The notes under the pieces: generated by a model
The model's database searches: none
What the model saw: the letters and a program-made list of their open reading frames with translations, nothing else
Told to the model about the DNA's origin: nothing
In this document: positions 40,791 through 53,320 of the stretch, in pieces
Position numbering within the stretch: position 1 is the first letter of the stretch
Layout: each line of letters opens with the position of its first letter
NCBI RefSeq assembly: GCF_036370855.1
Contig: NC_088110.1
Coordinates: 24,366,001-24,430,000, forward strand
Length of the DNA: 64,000 bases
Source: Dromaius novaehollandiae
Taxonomy: Eukaryota; Chordata; Aves; Casuariiformes; Dromaiidae
Reading direction: 5' to 3'
Made by a program: the position numbers and the translations under genes

Positions 40791-41829
40791 ATGCGGCCCT
40801 GGAATTGTCACTTGGCTCTTTTCCCCCAGCAGAGGGCAGAAAAGTCTGGGCTGTAAACGCAGTTCAGAAAATGCCTGTATTGGAAGAAGCTTAGCTTCAA
40901 TATCTTCTTCATGTGTCTTTCTGAATTGTTTAAAAATGATTTTGGTTTGTTTTCTTTTTTTTAAAAGAAAAGCTCTGACAGAAGTAATGTTTTGGGGCTT
41001 TTTTAAATGGTCCATACACAGCACTGATCATCTTTTTTCCTCCTTCTTCTTGTCCTAATGATAAATTCAAATTGTGGATTTAATATTGCTTTGCTACTGT
41101 AAGCTCTGTGCCCGGGGCAGCTCGTTTCCACTGGCTCGTGTTTCTCCGTCTGGACGTGTACGCAAGGAAAACAAAGATGACTCGCCTTCCACTAGTTTTC
41201 TGGGCCAACCTGAAAAGGGCTGTGTACAAGAAAAAATGATTTTACATCTCTTATTGGAGATTAATCTTAAATTGTATTTTATTAGTTTCATTCCTTAAGT
41301 GCATTTCTCACCCATCTGTCTCTGATCCTATAGCAATGTAAATCACAGGTTATGATTTAAAAAAAAAGGAGGAGAAAAATCTGTCTGTGTTCTCCTGTTT
41401 GATCCAAAAACGCTGTAGTGACCGTGAGAAGCGAGTGAGAGGAAATGATCTGACAATTTCAGCTTGTGTAGTGGAAGTGCTTCTATGTTTGCAGGTTTCT
41501 GAGGCTTTTCTTTTTCTTTTCTTGTTGAAGTTCAGGACAAACCAAGTGGTAACTACAATTGCAGATTTTTTTAAAAGAAGCAGATAAATTTAATTTTTGT
41601 TAGAAGCTGTTAGTGATTCTTTCCAGCTTCCCCCACTTCCTTTAGGGCATGAAATCGAAATGTGTGTATAGGGCCCGGTGCTTGCTGCAGCAGTACAGTT
41701 TAATAGCAGTTGTCCTTTTTCCGTAGTCAGTAATGGTAAGATAGAGTGAAGTGGAGCAGTGCAGGTGGCACGTTTTTGATACAAAGAGGATGTTTTATAT
41801 AGAAGTCGACTGTCACTGCCGTAGTTAAT

Positions 41830-42060
41830 CAGCATGGACCTGGTGCTTGACGCTCGGCGGAGTAAAGGAACGTGGGAGGGTGCTGCTGCGGGAACGTGGC
41901 ACTTTCGGAGACTGGGAGATGCGGGCTGTGTCACTGCACAACTGTGCTGGACAGATGCCTCGCTGCACGGCAGGGCTCTGCGCAGCGTGGGGGTTAGAGC
42001 GTGCTGGGCCACCCACGCCCGCCGCCGCGAGGGGTATCTGCCCGGGAACAGCAAGGCGTT
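41830..42060. other. CpG-rich islet
   Basis: Second GC-rich patch (CCCGCCGCCGCGAGG near 42,020). Open frames exist on both strands through it, as expected of GC-rich DNA, and show no recognisable protein. Confidence 0.5.
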
Positions 42061-45000
42061 CCGAGTGTTTGCTTTTAAGCACCATAAGAATTTGCAGCTT
42101 CAGGAAAGATTTGTCTGAAATCCCGATTGTTTTACTCATAATTGCAGATACAGATGGCCTCATTGGTATGGAAAGAAATCTAAACCGTGGAAATCTTAGA
42201 TTATACCCAAATTCAGTCTGTGTTCTGTAAATTTCTTGTGCTAAATACTGTTTTATTTTCCCCCTCAAAGTATTTGCAGGCAGAGTTACCCAGCTGAGGA
42301 CTTTTTAATGCATACGGGAAATTAAGAAGTTTTCTGCACAAACTCCCTATATTTACTTGTTACTCATTTTTGCCCTGTGCTTACTATACTTAGTTTTGTT
42401 TTGCTGAGTGATATCACAGTAAACCTGGCAGTTTCCCAGCAGCCAGCCCTTTGCAGATGGAAGAACGACAAACCTGGCTTATAATGCCAGAGCCTCGCAT
42501 GAAGAGGAATGCACTAAACAGATTTCCCCCCAAAGGAAACATGAGGAAAACATCTTGTTTTAAGAGAGATATTTAATATGTTTTTCATATTTGGAAAGCA
42601 GTTAATGTCTGGGAATGTCCTTTTGCTCCCTGGCCAGCACGATTAATATTACTTTTGATCTTTTTTTTTTCCTTTTTTAAATTCAGATTAGAAGTGATTT
42701 ATCTGCAATGAAAGCAACAGCAATTACTTATTCTGTATTAATATTTAAGATTGGTTTCTTTTAAATGTTATTTTTGGGAGGGTAAAAGTTTTTAATATAA
42801 ACATGTTTCAAATTATTTTTAGATTAGAATATTTTATGGAAAAAGAGTTGAATTTTAGCATATGAGCAGTAAAACAGGAAGTCAAGAATTCAGAAAAAAT
42901 ACACAGATGTAGGAAGACAAGCAAAAATGTCCTTTAAACTGATTCAAGCTAATAACATAGAATGTCTAATTGAGATGCTTCAATTACTGTGTCGTAGGTA
43001 GGTACATTTTTCTTTTTGCCTCAGAAGCCTGAGACATACTGTCTACCATACAGCTAGGATGTGGATGCTAGGCTAGATCTGCACTGAAGGGACAGCTGAC
43101 TGCTCTTGTCTATGCCGATAGCAGTATGTATGTGCTTGTAGATATAAAATACGGATTATGTGCAAGGCATTGTGCTGTTATGGCTTATCAAAATGAGTTG
43201 AGATAAGCTCAGTAGTCACAAATGGCAAAACCTGAAGTGTTCGGCTTGTTTTATAAAGTATCAATAAAAACTTCATTCAGCAGCATATCATCGTATGCTT
43301 TATAAAATGCTCTGAAACATTTCTCAAATGTTTCAGAATGTGCTTGAAGAAGTTTGTTAGAATTTTTCTTGTAGCTTTTTTGCCTGTGAAGATGAATGCC
43401 TCAGTTACCTGACCCTAAATGCTGAAGTCTTACTGGGAACCAAATAACCCTTTAAATGGATCTCAAGATAACAGAATGCAATTCATGACATTTATTTATG
43501 TGTGTGTGTATATATATATATATATAAATACATATATACACACACATATATGCACATGTCTGTGTGTATATACATATATATGTACATATATATACACACA
43601 CACATACTAGTGTTATCATGGCCCCTTCCAGAGTCAGCAACAGGTGCTGAGTCCTTGAAGTCTGAGGATCTCTTGTTTCTGCTCCTGTGGGAATAGCAAG
43701 CTGTGAAGCCAGGATTTTCTTGTGTGTAGAAAAATGCAATTGCCTAGGGCTGAACGTTGCTCTTTCAGCATTTTGGACTGTTTCTTCTCATGTGGAGTTC
43801 TGCACTGGAGGGAGGAGAGAAGCCTGTTTGGATTGTTGTTGTTCTGTTTTCTGGTAATCAAAATGTTTAAAGCTGAGGATTGGGTAGGGTTATCTGAGCT
43901 CATGATAATGTATTATGTGTGATAACTAACAGTCCAACTCTCTTTACAAGTGATCTGAATGCACAGGTCGAAACTGTAAATGTGGAAGAACGGCAGTTAG
44001 AATAAATGGTCGCAGTTCTGTCACTAGCAATAAGATTATCCTGATTTTACAGGAGTTGGGGTTCTGGCCCAAATTTTTGGACAAATTTTCTTCTCGTTCT
44101 CACATGTTGAATATAAAAGGCAGTATTTGGATTATCAGCTTTGTCTAGACTTAATTTTATGTGTGAGAAAAATTATATATCCTCATTTGATTTTTTCCAT
44201 AGCTTTTTGGGTATATTAGGCTTGTCACTATTTTATGTTTTAAGACTAAAGTCTTACAGTAATGCTGAAGAGCATTTTTATATGATTAATTCTGGAAGAA
44301 AAAGGAGTCCTTTGTATATAGGAGTAAGTTTTCCATACATCACATTTCCAGAATGCATTAAGGTTGTTACTCAGATTGATATTTTTCATAAGAAAATTAA
44401 ATGGTGGTAGAAGTTTCCTGTAACAAACAGGGACATTTTATTTGCACAGTTGTGCTGTTAGCTACACGTGATAGCCCCTGTATTGGCTCAGCTTGCATGG
44501 TAAGTTATCATGCTTCTGAAAGCTTACGTGGAAATGTTGTAAACAGTCTTATTAGGCACATACGTTATTCAGGATGGATCTGCCTTCTAGGCAATGACCT
44601 TCGCAAACACTTCTGGTTACATATAAACGTAAATGTTATGTGTAAAAAGGGCTTCATTTAATTCAACTTTAAAATTGCAATCATAAGTAAAATCAGTTGC
44701 AGTAAAAATGTAATTTTTAGAGAAATAAAGCTTAATTACACTAAAAGCTTTCTTGCTACGTTTTAATATTGTTATCAAAATAGCAAATTATCCCAAGGAA
44801 ATCATGACTGGTGCTGCTTACTTCTACATTTTTAATGCACCTTCAGTCACAGTAGCAAATATTCCCAACTTTTTAAAACCTCAAGTGACTATTTATTTAT
44901 TTATTTGTTTTTAGAGACTTGCAGTAGTGTTTTTGCAGCTTTGTTTCTCACTTAAGACTCCGGATTATGACTGTGTACATCTCAAGATGTCTGAAATCTA

Positions 45001-45080
45001 TAATCCCATGCTGGGGAGCGAGAGCACAATCTGATCCCGCGTGTCAGTGTAGAATAGCCGTCAAGCATGCTGGAGTCCTA
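42061..45080. other. gene-free tract with microsatellite
   Basis: AT-rich, no gene. Includes the TG/TA microsatellite described separately and a short (TTTA)n run near 44,891-44,908. Confidence 0.55.
43499..43610. repeat. compound (TG)n/(TA)n microsatellite
   Basis: About 110 bases alternating between TGTGTG, TATATA and CACACA blocks. Almost purely purine-pyrimidine alternating, so it can form Z-DNA or cruciforms. The open frames through it are meaningless. Confidence 0.95.
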
Positions 45081-45089
45081 AGCTTCACG

Positions 45090-46380
45090 GTGACAAAAAC
45101 AACGAGTCGGTGGTGGCCGGGTTTTGTCGCTGAACACGGTGATGGCAGCTGAAGCATCGTCCACCGCAGCGGGGCGGCCTGGACCCTGAGCAGGGGCTGG
45201 AGGCGGCGCAGCACGGGCACGGGGCGATGCCCGCTCTGCTACTGGACGTGAAACCGCTGCAAGGTCGTTCTCCTTTCAGCCAGGGAAGAATCTGATTCAC
45301 GCATGTGTTTTACTTTGTCTTACTGAGTTTGCTGCCTCTTAGGGTGGTACTAGAGCTTTCTTAATTTCGCAGTTTAACCACAGGAGGCCTTCTCACTTGG
45401 CTGTCAGAGAGGAAAAAAAACCAAAACAACCCTCTATGCCTTTTATTAATTTATAAAAGAACCCATATCACTGTCTTGTGGGGCCCTTAAGAACAAGAAA
45501 ATCCGTATCCCAAGTTCTTGACTAGCATCAGAAGGGAGGAATCGCGTTCAGCACGCTGCCGCGTTCCCTCCTCGTGCGGTGCAGCTCTTCCAGGTCGGAC
45601 ACGGCGCCCCAATTCTATCGTCATTTAACTTCTTTTTAAAAACCACTTTCTGGATGTTAGAAAAGTTTTTAAATGACTGTGACTAAATTACTCAAGAACT
45701 AACTAACTCTGATCAGCTTACTGAAGAGTTTTGGGAAAAAACAGCTAATTATGTGTGTGGCCCCTCTGAATCCAGGATAATCTGGGCATCGGAAGACCCA
45801 TCGCACTGTGGCTGCGTTCAGAGGAGGAGGGTAAGTTCCCTGCCAGGTCTCTAAATCAATTACTTCCAGCTTTTCTCAACCAAACTTCGTCCAGATGCTA
45901 GGGAGAGCTCGCGAAGGTAAAGACAGCGTGAAGAGGAAGGTGTTAAAAGGAGATAAAGGCTGTAGTGATGTGCATCCCGACTGCAGCGCCAGCCAGGTCG
46001 TCCGCTCGTCTCCCGTGACGAGTGCCGGAGGTGAACTGTCCCAGGGAAGCCGGCACGGTTTCCTGCGGAAGCCGGCACCGCCGAGGGGACGAGCGTGGCC
46101 CAGCGCCGAGGCCTTTCTCCCGGGTGCAGAGCGGAGCTGCTCCGCAGCCTCGTTTACCCCCGTCCAGACGAGGCAACAGCGTAGCTGCAGCAGGTGATAC
46201 AGCGCTTGTGTCGCTCTACCCATCTGCAGCAGTTCAGTGCTAATTTACTGGAAAAAGACAGAAGAAATAATTCCCTCTGAAAGGAGGCGCCCAGATTCAC
46301 CGAGGTCTTAACCGGGCGGAAGAGCTCGTCTGGTCAGAAACACGCAAACGCTGCCGTGCTGAACGGAAATACTTTGCCTC
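45090..46380. other. cluster of CpG-rich islets
   Basis: Three GC-rich patches: 45,100-45,260, 45,530-45,610 and 45,860-46,380, separated by AT-rich DNA. The last has the most CpG (GCCGGCACCGCCGAGGGGAC around 46,069). No coding exon is supported. Confidence 0.45.
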
Positions 46381-49300
46381 TGCCTGTGCCGCAGTCCTAG
46401 ATTGAGACTGTTCCCTGTTGCAACAGGCTGGAACGTAGCTTCCAACCGCAGCATCCCGGTGTGCCAGTGCTATCTAAAATGGTCTCTTAGGTGCGAACCC
46501 ATTGGCAGCTGCAGAGCCAAAGATGATTAGTATTTTCAGGACAGCGATTCAGGGGTTGGCGTAGGGCCTCATGTGGCGAGATCTGACCTATGCTCTCTTC
46601 ATCTCTGCTTTAAAGGACGTAAGTGTATTTGTTTCGCTATTTCCTCTATAGCGGAGTCTAGAGACTAGAAAAATATTCTGGGCAAATTAAGAGTAGCAAA
46701 GACCTATCTGGGTAGTGAACAGAATCCGGTGGACCAGGATACATTAAATTTGGATCTTTGCTTTTTCTTCTAATTGTTTTCAGCCTCTGGCCATGCCATG
46801 TCTAATAATAATGTCCTGTTAAGAAACAAGACTAATCTGTTGAGTTCATAATGCATGAATGAGCTAAAAGGATAACCCTAAGTTACTTCTTTCCTATTTA
46901 TAGAAAACAGAACTGAATTTTTCATTTTGTGCTAAGAGTTTTCTTTCTAGAATGATGGCACGTGATGGGGGCATACGTGATTTTGAAAGGGAACATAGTT
47001 TATCCTTCTCATTTGATTGAAGTCTGGAATGAATAACGAACAGATTTACTTACACCTTCCATTATAATCTTACAGAAACTATTTGGGCAGAAATATCACA
47101 CTGGGCTGATTATCATGCAAAATCTTCAATGTTATTTTAAGCCTTATAAGCTCGAAGCAACAAGTGTCCACCACAACTGAGACGGAGATATCTAAAGGTG
47201 ATTCTGAGAGACTAAGGAGTTTGTTTAAATCTTAGGAAGGGGTCTCTGCTGGAACTCACCTGGGAATTGGTTGTTTTCCAGGATTTGTTAAGATAAGACT
47301 GACCTTATCGTAGCCAAGGCAAAGGATCTGGCTGTGGCAGGGAGAAGTGGGGGGAGGTTGTGATCTGCGTGGAGCTGGACCCGCTTGTCCCTCCCGGCTC
47401 AGTGCTGGCCCTTTCGCTGAAACCCCTCTCCCACTTCAGTCCCGTATTTCCTTTAGCCAAAGGAATGTGAAGTGTTCAGGTGTGGCTGCACTGAAAGCTC
47501 GATACAACACGAGCAGAGCGAGGATTTAGTTTAAATCGAAAGTATTTGAAATTGATCTTCAGTGAATCCCTTTTGCAAAAACTTGTCTAAAAATGTCTTT
47601 TAACTTTTGGAAGTCTCTGTGTGTGTTATAATAAAAGTAATGTGACTTCCCACTAAAGTCCATTTTTTGTTGCTTTAATTTATTAATGATCTTTGAAGAG
47701 CTGATAAAAACACTGAAACAAAAATGATTTTGTTAGTGTTTCAGCTACTTACACCTTTCTTTAGTTTTTTAAAGCTGAAATTTTTCTTGCCTGGTGTCTG
47801 TTCAAATATTTCTTTAAATAATTCATAGTCTGGATCTTAGTGTGAAAATATTGTTCCTTTTAAATTTCTTATGTGTGCATAATGGAAAAAAAAGGTTGGA
47901 GATGGAATTTCAAATTTAGTACATATCATAGTCACTACTGAAGAAGGAAGGCAATACCAGCCACTTTTGTAGAAAATAGGTCCAGGTATTTCAAGTTGGA
48001 ATATTTGTGGATAAGTACTGGAATAATTCTGAGTTGGAAGTTTTTCTGTGATACGCATTTAGCAAATTAGACTTCAAATCTGCAGGTGGTTATCTAAGTA
48101 ATTGTATTCCCCCCAAAGAAGCTCACTGGGCTAAGTTTCCCCTCTGTCTTCCTTTGCTTGCTAACGTGACTGTCTTTTTGGGTACGGGTACTGAGATACA
48201 TGTAAGGAGTCCCCCTACTTTTATAATTATCAGTATTTGTAGGTCCTGGTTTACTGATGGCTGGAGAGAAACTGGAGACTTCCTACTCTCCTTTGCGCTG
48301 CTTTAAGATTACCTGAACTTTAAGTCTGGCTTCTGTGTAGTATCCTATAAAATACGCAGTATTTACTGCATCCATGCTATTATTTTCTTGGTTATCCTGT
48401 GTCCTGTCCCATCACTTACTGCAGAATTTGTAAGGCGGTACAGGTCTAACAGAAGGTTGGCAGTTTGCTCTTTTAATCTTTTTAACCTCTTGTTCTTGGT
48501 TTGTAAATTTTACTATTACTTTTAACATTAGATGTACTCCTTTTCACAGAGTTGAGGAAAAGCCCTTGCCAGCCTGTGCGGCACCGTTGTGGACGTCGGG
48601 GTTGACCCGTGTCCCGTTCAGGGTGGTTTTGAGGTGTAAGCCGGACAGCCCTCCGCGTTACAGCTGTGATGTTACCTCCCTGCGTACGTGCGCGCTCCGG
48701 CCTTCTCCCGGATGCTGTTCATAACAGAGCTCGTGCCAGGGCGTGAATTGTTCTGTGTTATCCAGGACAAGTGTAACCACCAGCAGCTTGTTTGGATATG
48801 CTCTTAGTTTTCTTTTCTCGTTATGGCTGATGATGTATAGTGCTCTCCAAACCTGGCCTTTAGGTTATGATGGATACGTGTCCTGGTCGAATCTTTTATT
48901 TGTTGCCCTTCATGACTTCTGCGACGTAACTGAGCTGACTGGGTGCTCAGTCGTTGTTAGTCTGGGATTAGCTAGCGGATAATTTTTGATTAATGAAAGC
49001 AACTTTTGCCATGTAACATTTTCTGTTTCAGCAAGTTGAGGGCTGAAACCATCAGTTTCACCAATTTTGATACAGTTGTTTTTCTTTGTTTTTAGTGTAA
49101 GGAGCATAACTTCAGTAATAATGAGCTTATGCAGCTAAAACTATTCATAACGGCGAAGATTGTCGTCTGTCTTTGTTGCATCTGTATTTAGTGCATTATA
49201 AGCAATACTATAACCCGCATCTCTCAGATCCTTTGTCTTCAGGAATGCTTGTCCTTCCTTATTACAAAAGACATTCTGCCTTGTGTGTTGCTCATCCACT

Positions 49301-52300
49301 TTGGTCCTATTTCAGTTACTGCTTAGGAGTTTCTTTCTTATCGCGGTCTTTGCTGCATTGCTCTTTTGATGCAATAGATTCCTTTTTTTTTTTTTTTTTT
49401 GATAATGAGAACTGCTAGAATATTTTTATTGAACCTGCACAAATACCTGCAGTGTTTTACCCTCGTTCCAGTTTTCTGTCAATGTTCATATTTCAGTGGA
49501 CGGTGGGAGTCTGCTGTTGCCTGCCTCAGTGCTTTGGCAGCGCAGATGGCCACACCTTCGCTTGTGCTTCAGATCCGCGGTGAATTAAAAAGTATATTCT
49601 AAAAAGCGCTAAGAATTGTGAACACTGTAAATAAGAGCAGCCTTAGAAGAGAGATATGAAACAGATGTTGTGGCTTCCAGTTTTAATTTCAGTGACCATT
49701 GTGGAAAAATACCTTAGATTTATTAGATATAAAAAGATGCTACTGCTAAACCACACTGACCTGCCTGATTCAAATTTTTGCTACTTCACATGGTAGTGGT
49801 TATTGCACTGGCTAACGGACTTTAAAAACTTTGAAAAAGGTTATGAGTTCCTGTTGTCTTGAATTTGGTAAAATCGCGTTGTATGTGAGTGGCAAAACTA
49901 CTTGAAAAAATGTCAATGAAATCTATTTATCTTCCTAATAGGAATATGGTCTATTTTCAGAAAAGAAAATGAGGCATTTTAGAGAGTTTGAAAACGGCTT
50001 GTTCTTAGAGTGCTCCAGGTATGAATCCCGACCACCTCAGTTCACGTGTGTCTGTCTCCATGGGCACAGGGTCGAATGCTTGGAGATGCTCGTAACATGC
50101 CCTCGCTTGTGCCCTGACATGCAAAGATGAAGAGTCGATGGTAATGGGGAGTTAGAGAGCGACTAATAATCAGCTTGCTTTGATGCTGGTAGTGCGTGCA
50201 TTACGCCCCTTGGAGCGGCCACACCAGCGTGTCCGCTGCCACGGAGGTCAGGCAGCGCGACGCCCGAAGAACCCCTGCCTCGAGGGGAGGAGGAGGAGGA
50301 GAAAGCTTTTCCTACCAGACAGTGTAATTGTACCTAGGTTTGATAAGTTGTGGATAGCTCTTGTGAAGCTGAATTGTAGTCAATGCTTAGGTGAATGTAA
50401 GTTATGTGGTTCAGTGATTTAAAAATGGTTATCATCACTATGCTGGTGTGTTTAAAAAAAAAGAAAAAAAAATATATATATACACCTTATATATCACAGA
50501 CATTACCTTTATAAAGTATACAAACAGGGGGTTTTATCAGCTTTCCATTTACTGTTACATTTTGTTGTCTTTGCCATGGGCATTTAAAACTGAGATGTTC
50601 TAAAGAGCCCTGCATGAAATTTTAAAGAGACTGGACCTTTCATCTACACAACAGCAGGACACCAGATATATGAACAAGAAAGAAAGAGAAATTGTTTTTG
50701 AAGCAATAGCAAAAAAAAAAATAACAGTAGAAGCAATTATTTTATCAAAGGTTTATTTTCTTTCTTGTTTTTAAAGACCTTTTCTCAGTTGAAGTTAGCT
50801 ACCTTCTTATGTATGTTTGATTTGTGGTTTTCACAAGGTCCAAATGAAAAATGTCAGCTGAAAGATGTGTATTGTTAATGAGCAATCACAATGGTACCGG
50901 TGATTTCAGCGAGTTTTGGTGCTCAGAGAGTTGCAAAACACCAGTCTTCTATCCTCGAAACAGGCACAAATTTCTCTTTCATATTCCAGTATATTCCTTG
51001 ACTATGGAAAGAGCTTTTCAAAGAGGTAGAAAGGAGCTAGACTTTATGCTTGCCTCATTCCTGCTTGTGGTGAAATAAATTGTGTTTCTTATGAATAAGG
51101 AGCCCCATTATGATCCATCGATTCACTTCTTTCAGGCCACAAAATAATAATCTCCACTTATGTTGCTCGGACTTATCTTAGTCACTTGAAAAGTGGAAGG
51201 TTCTTTTGATTAGTTTTCTTTCTCCTGAATCGATTGGTCTCTCTTGCCTGTTGCTCCTCACCCCAGTGGGAGACAGTCCACGTGAAGGGACAGAAACGCT
51301 CCCACCCCAGCGCATCCAGCCAGCCGGGACAGACGCCGAGTTGGTACAAACGTCCGTACGCCCATACCTGCCTGTGGAATAGCTTCAGTTTTAATTGTGG
51401 TTTAATTTTGGTGCTGTCGCTGTGGGAAGGTAAAAATGTCCTATCTCCATACCTGTATTGCGCTACAGGCTGGAAATAGGCTGCAAACACTACTGGATTC
51501 TCCCAGAATTGATTTGGTGCAAAAAAAGGCTGTAAGGAGAGAGCAATGCCACGAGCCGTGACAACGCTGAGCAGCAGAACGGGGAGCAATGAAAGGGGCT
51601 GTGGTCGTGCCTGGCACCGACGGCTCGACTGTTCTTTACTCAGATACCAAAACCCCGATGTGCCCGAGGAGCTATGCTGTCCAGAACGTGCAGGGCTTCG
51701 TATACCATGTTGGATGGCTTATTTAAAGATGAGGAAAACTTGGAGACACCTAAAAATACTAACAAAAGTACCTCATATTCCTCAATTTCAGATATCTGTA
51801 CCTTGTATTAATTACAAGGGCAAATGGGCAGAGAAAGGTTTTTTGTATTGTCACTAAATACTGGAGCTGGGATCTTGTTTGAATTAAAAAGATGTCTGCT
51901 GGGTAAAAGAGCTCTGCAGAGATATATAAGGCCGAAGCTTCCAGCAGTCCATACTGTCTTCACTGAAAGGCATATTTATATCTTCCAGACTAGTAATTAA
52001 TCACTCAGTAGGATTTTTTGGGACGTGCATTCATAGGAGATCTTTTTGTACTGCCAGGAACCACAAAGCATGGGCGCAATTAAAACACTGATTTAATTTA
52101 TTGCATAGATGCATGGAACGGGAATGTTTTAAGCAATGTTGACAGGCCAGGATTTCAGAACCACCTATTTTTTTTAAAAATAGAAAACAAATGCTGCTCC
52201 TTACAAAAACTAAATTACATTAATAGTAGCTTTCTAATACATTACCAAGAGACAAAATAAAGCTTTTGGTATTAATTAAGATGTGAAGAAATAGTATAAT

Positions 52301-52480
52301 TTTTTAAGGAGAATCCATTTCAAAGCTCTCTATTTATGAAAATGAGAGATATTGCCTTTAGTTCAACTTCAGCTTAACAGTACACTGCTGTTTTGAGAGA
52401 TTTAAAAATAATCACTGAAAAGTTTTTATATTCCGATAGTTTCCTTTTTAGTTAATCTAGGAATCATCAGTGGGTCTTAG
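46381..52480. other. gene-free tract, desert part 4
   Basis: Mostly AT-rich with small GC-richer patches at 48,570-48,720, 50,190-50,300 and 51,280-51,720. T-run at 49,384-49,400; A/TA run at 50,453-50,483. No gene recognised. Confidence 0.55.
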
Positions 52481-52489
52481 AGGTTTTCT

Positions 52490-53320
52490 CACGTACTCCA
52501 GACCCAGGGCCAAGGGAGGTTGCAAACGCGCACTGCACTTTGCGTGTGAGGCATCCCCTTGGGAAGGGAGACTCTCCCCGGAGCTGGATGTGGTTCGGAG
52601 CGGGCTCCTCTCCCGCGTCCCGCCGCGGGGGGAAGCGGCCGGAGCAGCCCCTTGCTGCCGCTCGCCCTCCCTGGTGCGCGGAGCTCCTCGGCCTGGAGGC
52701 TGCGCGTGGCTGGTTTCCCGCGGCCGGCACAGCACCGTGACATTGTGCGTGTGTGTGTGTGTGCGTGCGTGTGTGCACATGTGTGCGTGTGTGTACGTCC
52801 GTCTGTCCCGCCGCACCGCCCCTCCGGAGCCCAGGAGCCCGTCGGTGCAACCGGCACCTGCCGACGTGTCTCCGGCCTCCGAGGGGGACAAGAGGGATGT
52901 CGCCCTTTAGATTTTCTTTTTTTGCCTGGGCTGTTGGCACAACAGTCGGGGACTTCCAGAAGCAACTTCTGTCCGTTAACGGAAATGCCTCGCGAGGAGG
53001 CAGCCCTGAGCCAGGACCGCGGCCCCGACGCCTCTCTGGACTGGGCTGCGCTCCGGGGCCCGGCAGCAGCGTGGGGGCACGTGCGCGCGGGCCGTCCCTC
53101 GGGGCAAAAAGCCAGTGGTTTGGTAGCGCCTGGAGATGCTCGAGATGTCGTCTACGTGCACGTTCACAGCCGTCCACTTCCCCGGGGTCCTGGTGCTGTT
53201 TTACCGTGTGTGTTCTGGGGAGGGAAACCTCGACGTTCGGCGGTCCGGGGGGGCAGGTGCCCCTCTCGCTGCCCGGCGCGTTTGGATGTCCCGAGGCGGC
53301 TGAGTCACTCTGCCCTGTCC
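52490..53320. promoter_or_regulatory. CpG island in the desert; candidate unannotated promoter
   Basis: About 830 bases, the largest GC/CpG-rich block outside the two genes. It has a palindrome CCTCGCGAGG at 52,988-52,997, whose CTCGCGAG core is typical of CpG-island promoters, and a (TG)n microsatellite at its centre. Overlapping open frames of up to 286 codons on both strands look compositional: Arg/Pro/Gly-rich and without known domains. It could be the promoter of a noncoding RNA or a distal first exon of a neighbouring gene. Confidence 0.45.
52744..52795. repeat. (TG)n microsatellite with CG steps
   Basis: GTGCGTGTGTGTGTGTGTGC-type run, interrupted by CG and CA. Potential Z-DNA former inside the CpG island. 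Confidence 0.9.

Noticed and set aside
41825..42268. 147-codon minus-strand frame with N-terminal MRGKIKQYLAQEIY
   Set aside because: It spans a CpG islet that is open on both strands, and I recognise no homology or splice signals.
43419..43739. Tyr/Ile/His/Thr-rich frames on both strands
   Set aside because: Direct translation of the TG/TA microsatellite.
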